Shown in pieces: positions 25,176 through 33,844 of a stretch of DNA of 37,256 nucleotides. The notes under the pieces are model-generated. The model was not told where the DNA came from, ran no database searches, and saw only the letters and a list, made by a program, of their open reading frames with translations. The stretch's first letter is position 1; every line of letters begins with the position of its first letter. The position numbers and the translations under genes are program-made. The DNA is from Chloroflexi bacterium UBA4736 (GTDB taxonomy: Bacteria; Chloroflexota; Dormibacteria; Dormibacterales; Dormibacteraceae), in assembly GCA_002404015.1 (NCBI GenBank), contig DHIW01000088.1, positions 1-37,256 of the forward strand, in the 5' to 3' direction.

Positions 25176-26349
25176 TCACCGACCTGAGTCGAGGCTTCGG
25201 GCTTTCTGCGCGCGGCCGGCGGCGACGAGCATGCCGATGGTGACGCCCTCGAACATGGTGACCGGGTGCGCGAGCAGATAGGGGTCGACATATGACATGG
25301 CCGCTACACCGATGAGACACCCGGCCGCCGTAACGGCACAGGCACGCGGCCAGTCGCTCGCCAGACGCCGCCATGCCGACACGGCAGTCCAGAGATAGCA
25401 GATGACGAACGCGGCCATTGCCAGTAGGCCGAGCAGCCCCATCCGCAGCAGCATCGCCAGGTAGGTGTTGTACGTGTAGTGCTTGGTGCTGTGTTGAAGC
25501 TGTACGTAGTTGGTGTCCAGCGAACCGGTCGGCCCCAGGTAGGTCGCGCCCAGCCCGCCGCCGAAGATGGATACCAGAACCGGACCGCTCGCGGTCAACT
25601 CGGAGGTGATGCTCTGTATCTCGTCCTGCCTCGTGTGCTGCAGCGGGTTGCCGCTCTGAAGTATGCGTACGCCAGCGAAAACGGTGCCAGCCAGGCGGTT
25701 GCCTTAGCAGCGGAATCCTCGGCATGATCCTGTGGATCACATACAGGGCTGTGATCCCGTCGCTGTAAAAGCCGTGGGTGTAGTTCTGAGCGAGAACGGG
25801 CAGCTGCTCGCGCGCTTGCCAGAAGAACACGAACCGAATCGCCAGGTTCAAAGCCAGGCTGGCCCCGGTTAGAAGCAGAAGCGGCGCCAGGTCGTGCTCC
25901 AAATCGAGTACGGATCTCCCAATGTAAAAGAAGAGCGCGAGCTCCGCGATTGGGAGCAGGTCGCTGACGACAAGCGACGGCGAGTTGTGCCGGAGCACGC
26001 CTATGCCTGCTGCCAGCAGCCCGGCCAGGAACAGGATCGTCACTCCCCACGCGGCCAAGCTGTCGAGCGAGCGGCTAATCGAGCGCGGGCCATCCCTAAC
26101 TAACAGCGCGACCGCTGCGCCCCCAGCCAGGACCACCGACGGCGCCGCCGCCAACGTTAGGTCGGTCCGATCCGGGTAGCTTTGGAGCCGATCGCTGTGT
26201 CGGAAGAGAATGAAAGCATTGATCGGGCTGACCACGTAGACGAAGCTCGCGATCGCCGGATACCGGGCGCTCGTAGACAGCACGTCGCTCGCACGCTGTG
26301 ATATGGCGGCGGGCGCGGCCGGCGAAGCCTTGGATGTCACTGATGGCAT
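25176..26349 (-). pseudogene. Broken O-antigen ligase-like gene (internal deletion and frameshift)
   Basis: From the ATG at 26349 the frame encodes about 210 residues of a ligase-like membrane protein up to MPRIPLL. It then loses the frame near 25710. The conserved C-terminal part, containing VSIFGGGLGATYLGPTG and YTYNTYLAMLLRMGLLGLL, is read in another phase down to 25176. Compared with the neighbouring paralogue (26480), about 80-90 residues that hold the SRG-type central motif and its membrane helices are missing at the junction. The two parts match the paralogue in order, so this is a decayed copy and not two genes. Function is presumably lost. Confidence 0.75.
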
Positions 26350-26437
26350 GCCCTGTTAGCTGGTCAATTGATGATTGGGGCGATCGGCCGGGCACAGTTT
26401 ACACAGCGCGTCCGGCTGGTCGGGGGGGTGCACCTGC

Positions 26438-26443
26438 TACACT
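26438..26443 (+). promoter_or_regulatory. Possible -10 box (TACACT) for the ligase-GT2 fusion gene
   Basis: TACACT lies 36 nt before the ATG at 26480, within the 130-bp gap between the divergent broken and intact ligase genes. No good -35 box is seen. Confidence 0.35.
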
Positions 26444-26479
26444 CGGCCCGCTCGACGTTGACGACTCTCGAGCCACCTT

Positions 26480-28741
26480 ATGCCGAGCCCTACCCCCGAC
26501 CGGTTCGACTGGCGGCCATCCGCCTCTTGGGTCCGCCGGTCCGGCCTCGCTCTAGTCCTTCTTCCGCTCTTGTTCGTGTCCAATCCGATCTCGCGCCTGG
26601 CAGGGTTGGACGACGCCAGCCCCCGCAGCTACTTGCCCGTCGCCATGCTGTTGGTGGTCGGCGTGGCGGCTGCGACGGGCCTCGTTCTGGCGCGTCGGGT
26701 GGCTCCGCCCGCGACTACCCTGGCCGCGCCCCTTTTGGCTGTTGCCGGCGTCCTCGTGATGGCCGCCGCGGTCGCCATCGCGCACCACAACTCACCGTTC
26801 CTGGTCGTCGACGATGCGTTCCAGATTGCCGAGCTCCTGATGGCGTTCTGGGTGATCGCGGTCTTCGTGCGATCACGTCGCGACATGCTGTTCATCATCA
26901 GCTTCCTCGGCGTCATGATCGTTGCCGACATCCTTGTGGATTTCGCCACCAGCGGTGTGTGGGAGGCCCTCAGAGGTCACGCCTCATTTCTCCGGATCGA
27001 GCCGTATGGAATTCGCGTGCTTCCGGGTCTCGCCTTGCCGGTGGGGGTCGCGGCGCTGGCGACAGCTCGCGGCCGCAAGCGGTGGATGATGGGCGCGGCG
27101 GTTGCTCTGTTGTTTGTGTGGACGGCCATGAGCCTGACCCGTGGCCTCTGGGTTGGCGTGGCCGCGGCTCTACTCGCCATGCTGCTCGTGGCAACTCCCG
27201 ATCTCCGCCGGCGGCTGCTTGCGGTCTTCGGACTTGGCCTGTTGGCAGCGGTATTGATCGCGGTGCCGGTCATAGCGGCCGTGCACGCGGTCGATTCGCA
27301 CTTCTTCGATTACGCCGTCTTCCGGGTGACCTTCACCCCACAGCAATTGTTCGCGCCGGTCGGACCCATCCAGGCTCGGCGCCAGGTAGAGTCGGCCGCG
27401 GTCATCCAGGAGATTCTGCGTAGTCCGGTGCTCGGGGCCGGACTCGGTGCTGAGTACATCGGGCCCACGGGCGACCGTCTGGCCAATTACTACATCGGTC
27501 CCCGCCACTTCATTCACGATTCCTATCTGGCCATTTGGTTTCGGATGGGGATCGGGGGCCTCATCGCCATCGTTTGGCTGGCGGGGAAGTACCTGGTCGT
27601 AGCGGCTAGACGCCATCGGACTTCTGGCGATTGGATGCCGCTCGGCCTCGCCTGCAGCTATCTCGCAATATTGGTTTATTCGGTGACAGCCGACAGCGTT
27701 TTTCGCCATCCGATGGACCTGTTCGCCGCCTTGGCCCTGGTCGGCAGCACACTCTCGGCTGGCACGGGCCGTTCGCGAAGTCGTATGGAGCCCAAGGTTC
27801 GCAGTCGCGACATCGCCATCACCGTGATAAGCCACTCGCACCGCGGCCTACTCGAGCGTTGCCTTTTAACGGCTGAGGCGAGCCTCGCAGAAAGTGGGCT
27901 GGACGGCATGGTCCTTGTCCTAGACAACGCCTCGACTGACGGGAGCGCTGATCTCGTCCGTGAGCGCTTCCCGAGAGTCCATCTTCTGGCGATGCGCGAG
28001 AGTCACGGATTCTCCAGCAACCAAAACCAACTCCTGACTGAGGCCGGGAGCTCCTTTCGGTATCTGCTGCTGCTCAATGACGACGTGGAGCTTCCGGCCG
28101 ATGCCATAGGTCGCCTGGTGGAAGCAGCGGACGCGGACCCCGGCACCGGAGCTCTGGCTCCTCGTCTGGTTTATCCCAATGGCCAGTTCCAGACCGCCGG
28201 TGAGCGACTGCCATCGATCGCGTATCACCTCATCCGCCATCTCGGCATCGGACGCGCTGTGCCCAGCGCACTGCGGCGCCGCCTCGGCAGCCGGCGCGCT
28301 GCGCCGGCTGCGAGCACGATGGACGCCGGCTACGTCGCCGCCGCGTGCCTGCTCATCCGGCAAGATTGCCTGGACTCGGTTGGCCAGTTTGACGAGCGCT
28401 TCCAGCTCTACAGCGAAGATGCCGACTGGTGCAAGCGGGCGTGGGAGCAGGGTTGGCGAATCAGCGTCTTGCCATCCCTGGCCGTTACCCACCATCGAAA
28501 CCAGAGTTGGAGCAGCTTCGCCGCTCGCGAGCGGGAGCGAAGCATGTACCTGTATCTCAAGAAGCACGGAACCGGCGCCTTCCGGCTCGCGATTCTTCGT
28601 CTGGTCGTGCTCGTTTCCTATACGGCGCGCCTGGTGATGCTTCGCCTCCTGATCGCCTGTCACTTGAGGCGGCGGGACGCGGTGGCCGTGGAGACACTGC
28701 GCGCCTACTACGACATCCTTCACGTGACGCTTCAGGCATGA
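26480..28741 (+). CDS. Fusion protein: O-antigen ligase/polymerase-like domain plus GT2 glycosyltransferase
   Basis: The protein has 753 residues. Residues 1-430 are a ligase/polymerase-like membrane domain with MSLTRGLWVG (central motif), GAGLGAEYIGPTG and FIHDSYLAIWFRMGIGG (conserved His region). From about 441 a cytoplasmic GT2 domain begins (ITVISHSHRG), with LVLDNASTDGSADLV near 480, LLLNDDVELP (DxD-like) near 532 and FDERFQLYSEDADWCKRA as the catalytic ED region, like rhamnosyltransferases. An ATG at 27785 stands between the domains, but no stop interrupts the frame. A single gene could couple sugar addition to polymerisation across the membrane; alternatively two proteins may arise by internal initiation. 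Confidence 0.83.
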   Translation: MPSPTPDRFDWRPSASWVRRSGLALVLLPLLFVSNPISRLAGLDDASPRSYLPVAMLLVVGVAAATGLVLARRVAPPATTLAAPLLAVAGVLVMAAAVAIAHHNSPFLVVDDAFQIAELLMAFWVIAVFVRSRRDMLFIISFLGVMIVADILVDFATSGVWEALRGHASFLRIEPYGIRVLPGLALPVGVAALATARGRKRWMMGAAVALLFVWTAMSLTRGLWVGVAAALLAMLLVATPDLRRRLLAVFGLGLLAAVLIAVPVIAAVHAVDSHFFDYAVFRVTFTPQQLFAPVGPIQARRQVESAAVIQEILRSPVLGAGLGAEYIGPTGDRLANYYIGPRHFIHDSYLAIWFRMGIGGLIAIVWLAGKYLVVAARRHRTSGDWMPLGLACSYLAILVYSVTADSVFRHPMDLFAALALVGSTLSAGTGRSRSRMEPKVRSRDIAITVISHSHRGLLERCLLTAEASLAESGLDGMVLVLDNASTDGSADLVRERFPRVHLLAMRESHGFSSNQNQLLTEAGSSFRYLLLLNDDVELPADAIGRLVEAADADPGTGALAPRLVYPNGQFQTAGERLPSIAYHLIRHLGIGRAVPSALRRRLGSRRAAPAASTMDAGYVAAACLLIRQDCLDSVGQFDERFQLYSEDADWCKRAWEQGWRISVLPSLAVTHHRNQSWSSFAARERERSMYLYLKKHGTGAFRLAILRLVVLVSYTARLVMLRLLIACHLRRRDAVAVETLRAYYDILHVTLQA

Positions 28742-28940
28742 GCCAACCATCCCGCCTCTAGCTGCAGGCATGACGGCGGTGTCGGCTGGCGCGAGCGCTT
28801 TCGCAGCGAGGTTGCCCAGTAGAGGTCGCCATCAAGGGTGATCAGCCACGGCCACCCAGACCCGCTCCGGGCGGCGTTGCGGAACGCCTGGGCTTCGCTC
28901 CAGGCGCCCGCCCGCCCGTCTAGACTGGGGGCCCTCGCCT
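28742..28940. other. 199-bp gap with two small hairpins before the methyltransferase gene
   Basis: No gene is seen here. Two perfect 6-bp stems lie side by side and share bases: GGCGTT/AACGCC (28873-28888) and GCCTGG/CCAGGC (28886-28905). They cannot form together. No T-run follows, so they are not a clear terminator. A -10-like TAGACT follows at 28921. Confidence 0.4.
28921..28926 (+). promoter_or_regulatory. Possible -10 box (TAGACT) of the TylF-like operon
   Basis: TAGACT lies 14 nt before the ATG at 28941 and would serve the three coupled genes up to 32628. No clear -35 box. Confidence 0.4.
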
Positions 28941-29783
28941 ATGGATCAAGCCCTCTCGCCTGGTCTGAGCGACCTCGATCGTCGCTACGTGGACCTACTG
29001 AAGAAGAGTCTCACCCGGCAGCTCTCCTCCACGACCTATTCGATCCTGCTGCCTCGGCGGCGAACAATCGCCGGCATCGCCTACCAAGTGCTGAACGCCC
29101 TCGTTCGGGCTCACGGTTATGAGGTTGTGCGAAGGGGCTCGGCCCGGGATCGGCGCGAGGGCCGGGACTGGCCGCTCGATGCGGAGACCATGGTCGGAGG
29201 TCTCCGTCTCGACAACCTGGAGGAATGTGTTCGCTGCGTAGTCCGCGACGACGTGCCGGGTGACCTGATCGAGTGTGGGGTCTGGCGCGGCGGGTCGGCG
29301 ATCTTCATGCGCGCCCTCCTTGCAGTCTGCGGAGACAGGGAGCGGACGGTCTGGGTGGCTGACTCGTTCCGGGGCCTTCCGAAGCCCGACCCGGCTCGCT
29401 ACCCCGTCGACGTCGGTGACTTGCTTCACCAGCGCGACCAGCTTGCCGTGAGCCTGGAGGAGGTCAAGGACAACTTCGCTCGCTACGGCTACCTCGACGA
29501 ACGGGTGCGATTTCTCGAGGGTTGGTTCGAGGACGTACTGCCCGCCGCGCCGATCGAGAAGCTGTCGGTGCTGCGCGTCGATGGGGACATGTACAAGAGC
29601 ACGATGGAGGCTCTCGAGTCACTCTACCCGAAGCTGTCGAGGGGCGGATTCGCCATTATCGACGACTATGGGGCCATGCCGAGCTGCAAGCTCGCGGTTG
29701 ACGATTTCCGGCTCCGCCGGGGCGTCTCGGAGCCGATCGAGCCGATCGACTGGACAGGGGTGTTCTGGCGGCGCACGGCGTGA
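28941..29783 (+). CDS. TylF/MycF-family O-methyltransferase
   Basis: The protein has 280 residues. TMVGGLRLDNLEECV, GDLIECGVWRGGSAIFMRA (SAM site) and VADSFRGLPKPD are the signature stretches of the macrocin O-methyltransferase family, and VLRVDGDMYKSTMEALESLYP and GGFAIIDDYG give the metal-binding Asp residues. Family members methylate sugar hydroxyls, first known from the mycinose and tylosin pathways; here the substrate is probably a surface glycan sugar. The stop overlaps the FkbM-type gene as GTGA, so the two are coupled. Confidence 0.88.
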   Translation: MDQALSPGLSDLDRRYVDLLKKSLTRQLSSTTYSILLPRRRTIAGIAYQVLNALVRAHGYEVVRRGSARDRREGRDWPLDAETMVGGLRLDNLEECVRCVVRDDVPGDLIECGVWRGGSAIFMRALLAVCGDRERTVWVADSFRGLPKPDPARYPVDVGDLLHQRDQLAVSLEEVKDNFARYGYLDERVRFLEGWFEDVLPAAPIEKLSVLRVDGDMYKSTMEALESLYPKLSRGGFAIIDDYGAMPSCKLAVDDFRLRRGVSEPIEPIDWTGVFWRRTA

Positions 29784-30625
29784 ATGAGGCCTTGCCCGCC
29801 GGCAGTTCGGTTGGAAATGCGGCGGAGCTGAGGACGACGCCTTACCAGCCGGGCGACCACCTGCTCCCAAAGTTGGCGGCCATGCGGCGTGCGTTTCGGA
29901 ACTGGATGCTCGTCTCCGCACTGCGGAAGCTGGCGACGTGGCGCGTCCCGGCAGTGCTCGACCGCCGGCTTCTGCTCCGCACCCGGGAAGGTCCCCGGCT
30001 GCTCGCTCGGACTCGTGACTTCGAGGCGGCGATCGACGTCTACGCGTTCGGCGCATACGACTTCCTCTACGACTGGCAGAGCTTTCAATACGTCATCGAT
30101 GTCGGCGCCCAGATCGGCTGCTTCAGCCTCTGGCTGGCCCACCGGTCTAACGCCAGGATCCACGCGTTCGAGCCCAACCCGGAGACGTACGCGATCCTTG
30201 CCGGGAACCTCCTTGAGAACAGTCTCCAGGACCAGGTGACACCCAACCGCCTTGGGCTGGCGGCTGCAGCGGGGCATCGCAATCTCCACCTGTCAAGGCT
30301 CTCGTCCGCCTCATCACTGGTGACGGAGGTCGATGGTGACCGGGTGGTCGGGGTCGACACCGTCGGCCTTGCCGAGTTGATCGCCGCGACCGGCTTCCCC
30401 CGTGTCGACCTGCTGAAGATCGACATCGAAGGCAGCGAGTACGAGGTGTTCGACGCCGTGCAGCCGGACACCCTGGACGGCGTTGAGATGATCTTCATGG
30501 AGTGCCACCCGGTGCCCGGCCGGTCTCCCTCCGAGCTGATCGGCCGGCTGCAGTCGCTCGGATTCGACGTCGCCGCCGAAGCGTTCGTTCGCCAGTCGTT
30601 CCTGGTCGCGGCAAGGCCGCAGTGA
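29780..30625 (+). CDS. FkbM-family methyltransferase
   Basis: The protein has 281 residues from a GTG that overlaps the upstream stop. YVIDVGAQIGCFSLWLA is SAM motif I, HAFEPNPETYAIL the next motif, and VDLLKIDIEGSEYEVF the FkbM hallmark, followed by IFMECHP. FkbM-type enzymes O-methylate sugars or polyketides. The first 90 residues are not part of the catalytic core. The last codons overlap the DUF4012 gene (GTGA), making a three-gene coupled set with TylF-like and DUF4012 products. Confidence 0.87.
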   Translation: MNEALPAGSSVGNAAELRTTPYQPGDHLLPKLAAMRRAFRNWMLVSALRKLATWRVPAVLDRRLLLRTREGPRLLARTRDFEAAIDVYAFGAYDFLYDWQSFQYVIDVGAQIGCFSLWLAHRSNARIHAFEPNPETYAILAGNLLENSLQDQVTPNRLGLAAAAGHRNLHLSRLSSASSLVTEVDGDRVVGVDTVGLAELIAATGFPRVDLLKIDIEGSEYEVFDAVQPDTLDGVEMIFMECHPVPGRSPSELIGRLQSLGFDVAAEAFVRQSFLVAARPQ

Positions 30626-32628
30626 GGATCACCGAGACCGATCGCCCCCGGCCCCCGGCCCCCGCCGGGCCGGTGAGGCCGCTTCCGCGCCGCCCCCGCC
30701 GAGGCCCGCGCCGGCGGTCGCGATCACTCTGGATCGGGATCGCCGGACTCCTGATCGCACTCTTGCTCCTGGGATCGGGTTCGGTGTTCGCCCTCCGCGA
30801 CCTCAGCTCCTTGCAGGGGCGGATTGGCGGCGACATCACGCGCGGCGCGAACGAGCTGGAAGCCGGTCGGGCGCTGCTCAAGAAGGCCAATTCCGACCAT
30901 TCGGCAGCCTTACTCGACCAATCCTTGCCCTATTTCAAGGCGGCGCGGACTCACTTCGGCGAGGCCCGGACGGCCATCGAGCAAGACGGCTACCTGAACG
31001 CGGCCGGCGCGGTCCCGGTCCTCAACGGCTGGACGGGCGATCGCCAGCGGTCGATAGTCGGTTTGGCCGACATGGGTGTGGCGCTTGCCGACGCCGGCGA
31101 CGCGGGTGTGGCTGCAGGGCGATCGCTCATCCAGCCGGATACGACCCAGAAGGGCGGCCAGGCGATGATCGCGGTTCTCAACAAGGCCCTGCCCCAAATC
31201 GACCTTGTGAAGTCCGACCTGAGTCGCGCCCAGGCCGGCGCGGCCAAGGTGGACGCGGCGGTTCTTCCCGCCAGCCAGAGACCGACGTTCCTCAACACCA
31301 AGGCCTCCATCACAACCCAGCTCGCGAGCCTCGCCGAATTCGACCGTTTCGCCCCAGTCCTCCTCGAGCTGCTCGGCGCCAATGGGCCTCGGAGCTACCT
31401 GGTCGCCCAGATCGACCCCGCGAACCTGCGGGGCAGCGGTGGTTTCGTCGGCAGCTACAGCGTGCTCAGCACGAACAACGGCGCCCTCAACCTCGCCGCC
31501 GGAGGCGACATCCTGAAGCTCGACGCGCCCTATCCCCAGCCCGGCCAGAAGGGCTACGTGGCGCCGCCCAATGGCCTCAAGCAGTTCGCCACGCACGGTT
31601 GGCGCCTCGGCGACTCCCTGGTGTCACCCGATTTCGCCAGCGCCGGCAAGACGGCACTCGACCTCTACCAGGCGGAGGCGGGACACGCTGTCGACGGGGT
31701 CATCGGGGTCGACCCCTGGGCCGTGGCCGACCTGCTGAACGTGCTCGGTCCGGTGGCCATCCCGGAGTACGGGAAGACGGTCACCGCGGCGGACTTTCCT
31801 GAGACGGTCTTCCAGGCCGAGGAGTTCCGAGGGCTGACCGGCAACGCCAACCTGTACGACGGGAAGAAGTTCATCGGCGTAGCAACGGGGCACGTGCTGG
31901 AGAAGCTGCTGGCCCTGGCCCCTTCCAGCTGGGCGGGGCTGGTGACGAACCTCAACAAGGCGGTGACCGAGCGGCACCTCCAGGTCTACTTCACACAAGA
32001 CGCTCTCCAGACGGAGATGAGCCGGGTCGGCTGGACGGGCAGCATGGCCCCGAGCGCCGACGAAGAGTTCATCCGGGAGATCGAGTCCAACTACGGGGAC
32101 ACGAAGGCAAACCACTTCCTCGAACGCAAGTACAGCCTCACCGTCCAGTCCATAGGCGGCAAGCTGACCCACCACCTCGTCATCGATCTCAAGGACAGCA
32201 TGCCGGACGGCTACGCCGGGGGCCGTCAGTACCGATGCGAGCTCCGCTTCTATTACCCGGCCAACGCCACCGATGTACGGATGGCAGGCACGTCGGGGCC
32301 CGGCCTACCGGTTGACGAGGTACCTCCGGCCGGCCTGAAGGTCCTCACCGGCTGGTTTCAGATCAACGTCGATCTCAAGTCCGGCTTCGGCACCCAACAG
32401 GTCGTGATCGACTGGACGACCCCGGCCACCGCCGGCGCCCATCGGATCTACTGGGAAAAGCAGGCCGGCACCCTGGCCGATGCGCTGTCCGTGAGCTGGG
32501 CCTCGGGCGGCCAGGTCCGGACCGCGACGACAGACCTCCAGTCCGATCGCCTGCTGACCTTCGACAACGGCAAGCTGACGGTGGCCGCGGGCAAAACAGG
32601 GCAAGCGCAGCTGCCAACGGTCGGCTGA
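30622..32628 (+). CDS. DUF4012-domain membrane-anchored extracellular protein
   Basis: The protein has 668 residues from the GTG overlapping the upstream stop; a longer frame from 30502 would start inside the FkbM-type gene. The first 35 residues are rich in Arg and Pro, followed by one membrane helix (about 36-56) and a long extracytoplasmic part. SYLVAQIDPANLRGSGGFVGSY is the DUF4012 hallmark (usually NAELRPTGGF). The C-terminal 130 residues look like beta-sandwich modules. DUF4012 proteins occur in glycan and cell-wall loci of Gram-positive-like bacteria and Chloroflexota; the reaction is not established. A role in surface glycan attachment or remodelling is guessed from the neighbours. 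Confidence 0.82.
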   Translation: MRITETDRPRPPAPAGPVRPLPRRPRRGPRRRSRSLWIGIAGLLIALLLLGSGSVFALRDLSSLQGRIGGDITRGANELEAGRALLKKANSDHSAALLDQSLPYFKAARTHFGEARTAIEQDGYLNAAGAVPVLNGWTGDRQRSIVGLADMGVALADAGDAGVAAGRSLIQPDTTQKGGQAMIAVLNKALPQIDLVKSDLSRAQAGAAKVDAAVLPASQRPTFLNTKASITTQLASLAEFDRFAPVLLELLGANGPRSYLVAQIDPANLRGSGGFVGSYSVLSTNNGALNLAAGGDILKLDAPYPQPGQKGYVAPPNGLKQFATHGWRLGDSLVSPDFASAGKTALDLYQAEAGHAVDGVIGVDPWAVADLLNVLGPVAIPEYGKTVTAADFPETVFQAEEFRGLTGNANLYDGKKFIGVATGHVLEKLLALAPSSWAGLVTNLNKAVTERHLQVYFTQDALQTEMSRVGWTGSMAPSADEEFIREIESNYGDTKANHFLERKYSLTVQSIGGKLTHHLVIDLKDSMPDGYAGGRQYRCELRFYYPANATDVRMAGTSGPGLPVDEVPPAGLKVLTGWFQINVDLKSGFGTQQVVIDWTTPATAGAHRIYWEKQAGTLADALSVSWASGGQVRTATTDLQSDRLLTFDNGKLTVAAGKTGQAQLPTVG

Positions 32629-32679
32629 GAACCTGAACGACGGTTTGACGGTCGCCGCCTGACCGCGCCGCCGGCCACC

Positions 32680-32685
32680 TAGGAT
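32680..32685 (+). promoter_or_regulatory. Probable -10 box (TAGGAT) of hemW
   Basis: TAGGAT lies exactly 6 nt before the GTG start of hemW, the same box and spacing as lepA. A TTGACG at 32645 is 29 nt upstream and too far for a normal -35. Confidence 0.55.
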
Positions 32686-32691
32686 GGGCGC

Positions 32692-33813
32692 GTGGACCCG
32701 TCCGCCCTGAGGCCCGTGAAGCATCTCTACATCCACGTCCCCTTCTGCCGGCACAAGTGCGGCTACTGCGACTTCAACGCCTACGCCGGGATGGATCGCC
32801 TGATGCCGGACTACGTCGCCGCCCTCAAGCACGAGCTGGCCGAGGCCCGGTTTCGCTTCGCCTTCGGCTCCCTGGCCACTGTCTACCTCGGTGGCGGCAC
32901 GCCCAGCCTGCTCCCGGCGGGCCTGATGCGGGAGCTGCTGGCCGAGGTGCGCCGGCTCTTCGAGCTGGATCCGGGCGCGGAGGTCACGCTGGAGGCCAAC
33001 CCGGCCTCGACCGACGAGGAGCGCCTCGAAGCCTGGCAAGAGGCGGGCGTCAACCGGCTCAGCCTCGGCGTGCAGGGCTTCGACCGGCGGGCGCTGGCGG
33101 TGTTGGAGCGGCGCACGGACGGCGCCCAGGCGGTGCGCGCTTTCCGGGCAGCCCGCGCCGCCGGCTTCGCCAACATCAGCCTCGACCTGATCTACGCGGT
33201 GCCGTTCCAGGACGCGGCGTCCTGGCGCCACACCCTGCGGCGTGCGGTCGAGCTGGAGCCCGAGCACATCTCCTGCTACTGCCTGAGCTTCGAGGAGGGG
33301 ACGCTGCTGTTCCGGCGCCGAGAGAGGGGCGTGCTGCCCGAGGTGGCAGGGGACATCCAGTGGGAGCTGCTCGACCTCGCCACCGAGGAGCTGGCGACGG
33401 CCGGTTACGAGCGCTACGAGGTTTCCAGCTGGGCCCGGCCGGGCAGGCAGTCGCGCCACAACACGGCCTACTGGGAGTGCCGCCCTGTATACGGCGCCGG
33501 GGCCGGCGCCCACAGCTACGCGACCGACGGCCGGCGGGCGTGGCGTTGGTGGAACGTGGCCAGGCCGCGCGAGTACATCGCGGCGGCCGGCGAGCCGCGC
33601 GCCGATGGGGAGGAGCTGGACGAGCGCAAAGCGCTGGCCGAGGCGGTCATGCTCGGCCTGCGCAAGACATCGGGCCTCGCCGCCCCCCCGGGTTTCGAGG
33701 CGGAGCTGGCCGAGCTGGAGGCGGAGGGGCTGGTGAGCCGCGCCGGCGACCGCCATGTTCCCACCCGGCGCGGGCTGGACCTTCACAATCAGATCGCCCT
33801 CGCGGTACTCTGA
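32692..33813 (+). CDS. hemW: HemW, radical SAM heme chaperone
   Basis: The protein has 373 residues from a GTG at 32692. HLYIHVPFCRHKCGYCDF holds the radical SAM cysteines Cys19, Cys23 and Cys26 in the HemN-like CxxxCxxC form. VYLGGGTPSLL, SLGVQGFD and DLIYAVPFQ follow the family pattern. HemW binds heme and delivers it to respiratory proteins; it was long annotated as oxygen-independent coproporphyrinogen oxidase, but lacks the extra N-terminal segment of HemN. Its stop is followed at once by the CIRCE operator and hrcA. Confidence 0.94.
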   Translation: MDPSALRPVKHLYIHVPFCRHKCGYCDFNAYAGMDRLMPDYVAALKHELAEARFRFAFGSLATVYLGGGTPSLLPAGLMRELLAEVRRLFELDPGAEVTLEANPASTDEERLEAWQEAGVNRLSLGVQGFDRRALAVLERRTDGAQAVRAFRAARAAGFANISLDLIYAVPFQDAASWRHTLRRAVELEPEHISCYCLSFEEGTLLFRRRERGVLPEVAGDIQWELLDLATEELATAGYERYEVSSWARPGRQSRHNTAYWECRPVYGAGAGAHSYATDGRRAWRWWNVARPREYIAAAGEPRADGEELDERKALAEAVMLGLRKTSGLAAPPGFEAELAELEAEGLVSRAGDRHVPTRRGLDLHNQIALAVL

Positions 33814-33840
33814 TTGGCACTCCCCCGGGCGGAGTGCTAA
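33814..33840 (+). promoter_or_regulatory. CIRCE operator (HrcA binding site)
   Basis: TTGGCACTC, 9 bases, GAGTGCTAA: the 9-9-9 inverted repeat differs from consensus TTAGCACTC-N9-GAGTGCTAA at one base. It fills the gap between the hemW stop and the hrcA ATG, ending 4 nt before it. It implies that hrcA represses its own expression and loses this under heat stress. Confidence 0.95.
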
Positions 33841-33844
33841 CGAG

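Noticed and set aside
28838..29122. Small ORF before the TylF-like gene
   Set aside because: It overlaps the TylF-like gene start out of frame and shows no protein-like pattern.
32645..32650. TTGACG as -35 box of hemW
   Set aside because: It is 29 nt from the TAGGAT box, too far for a normal sigma-70-type promoter.
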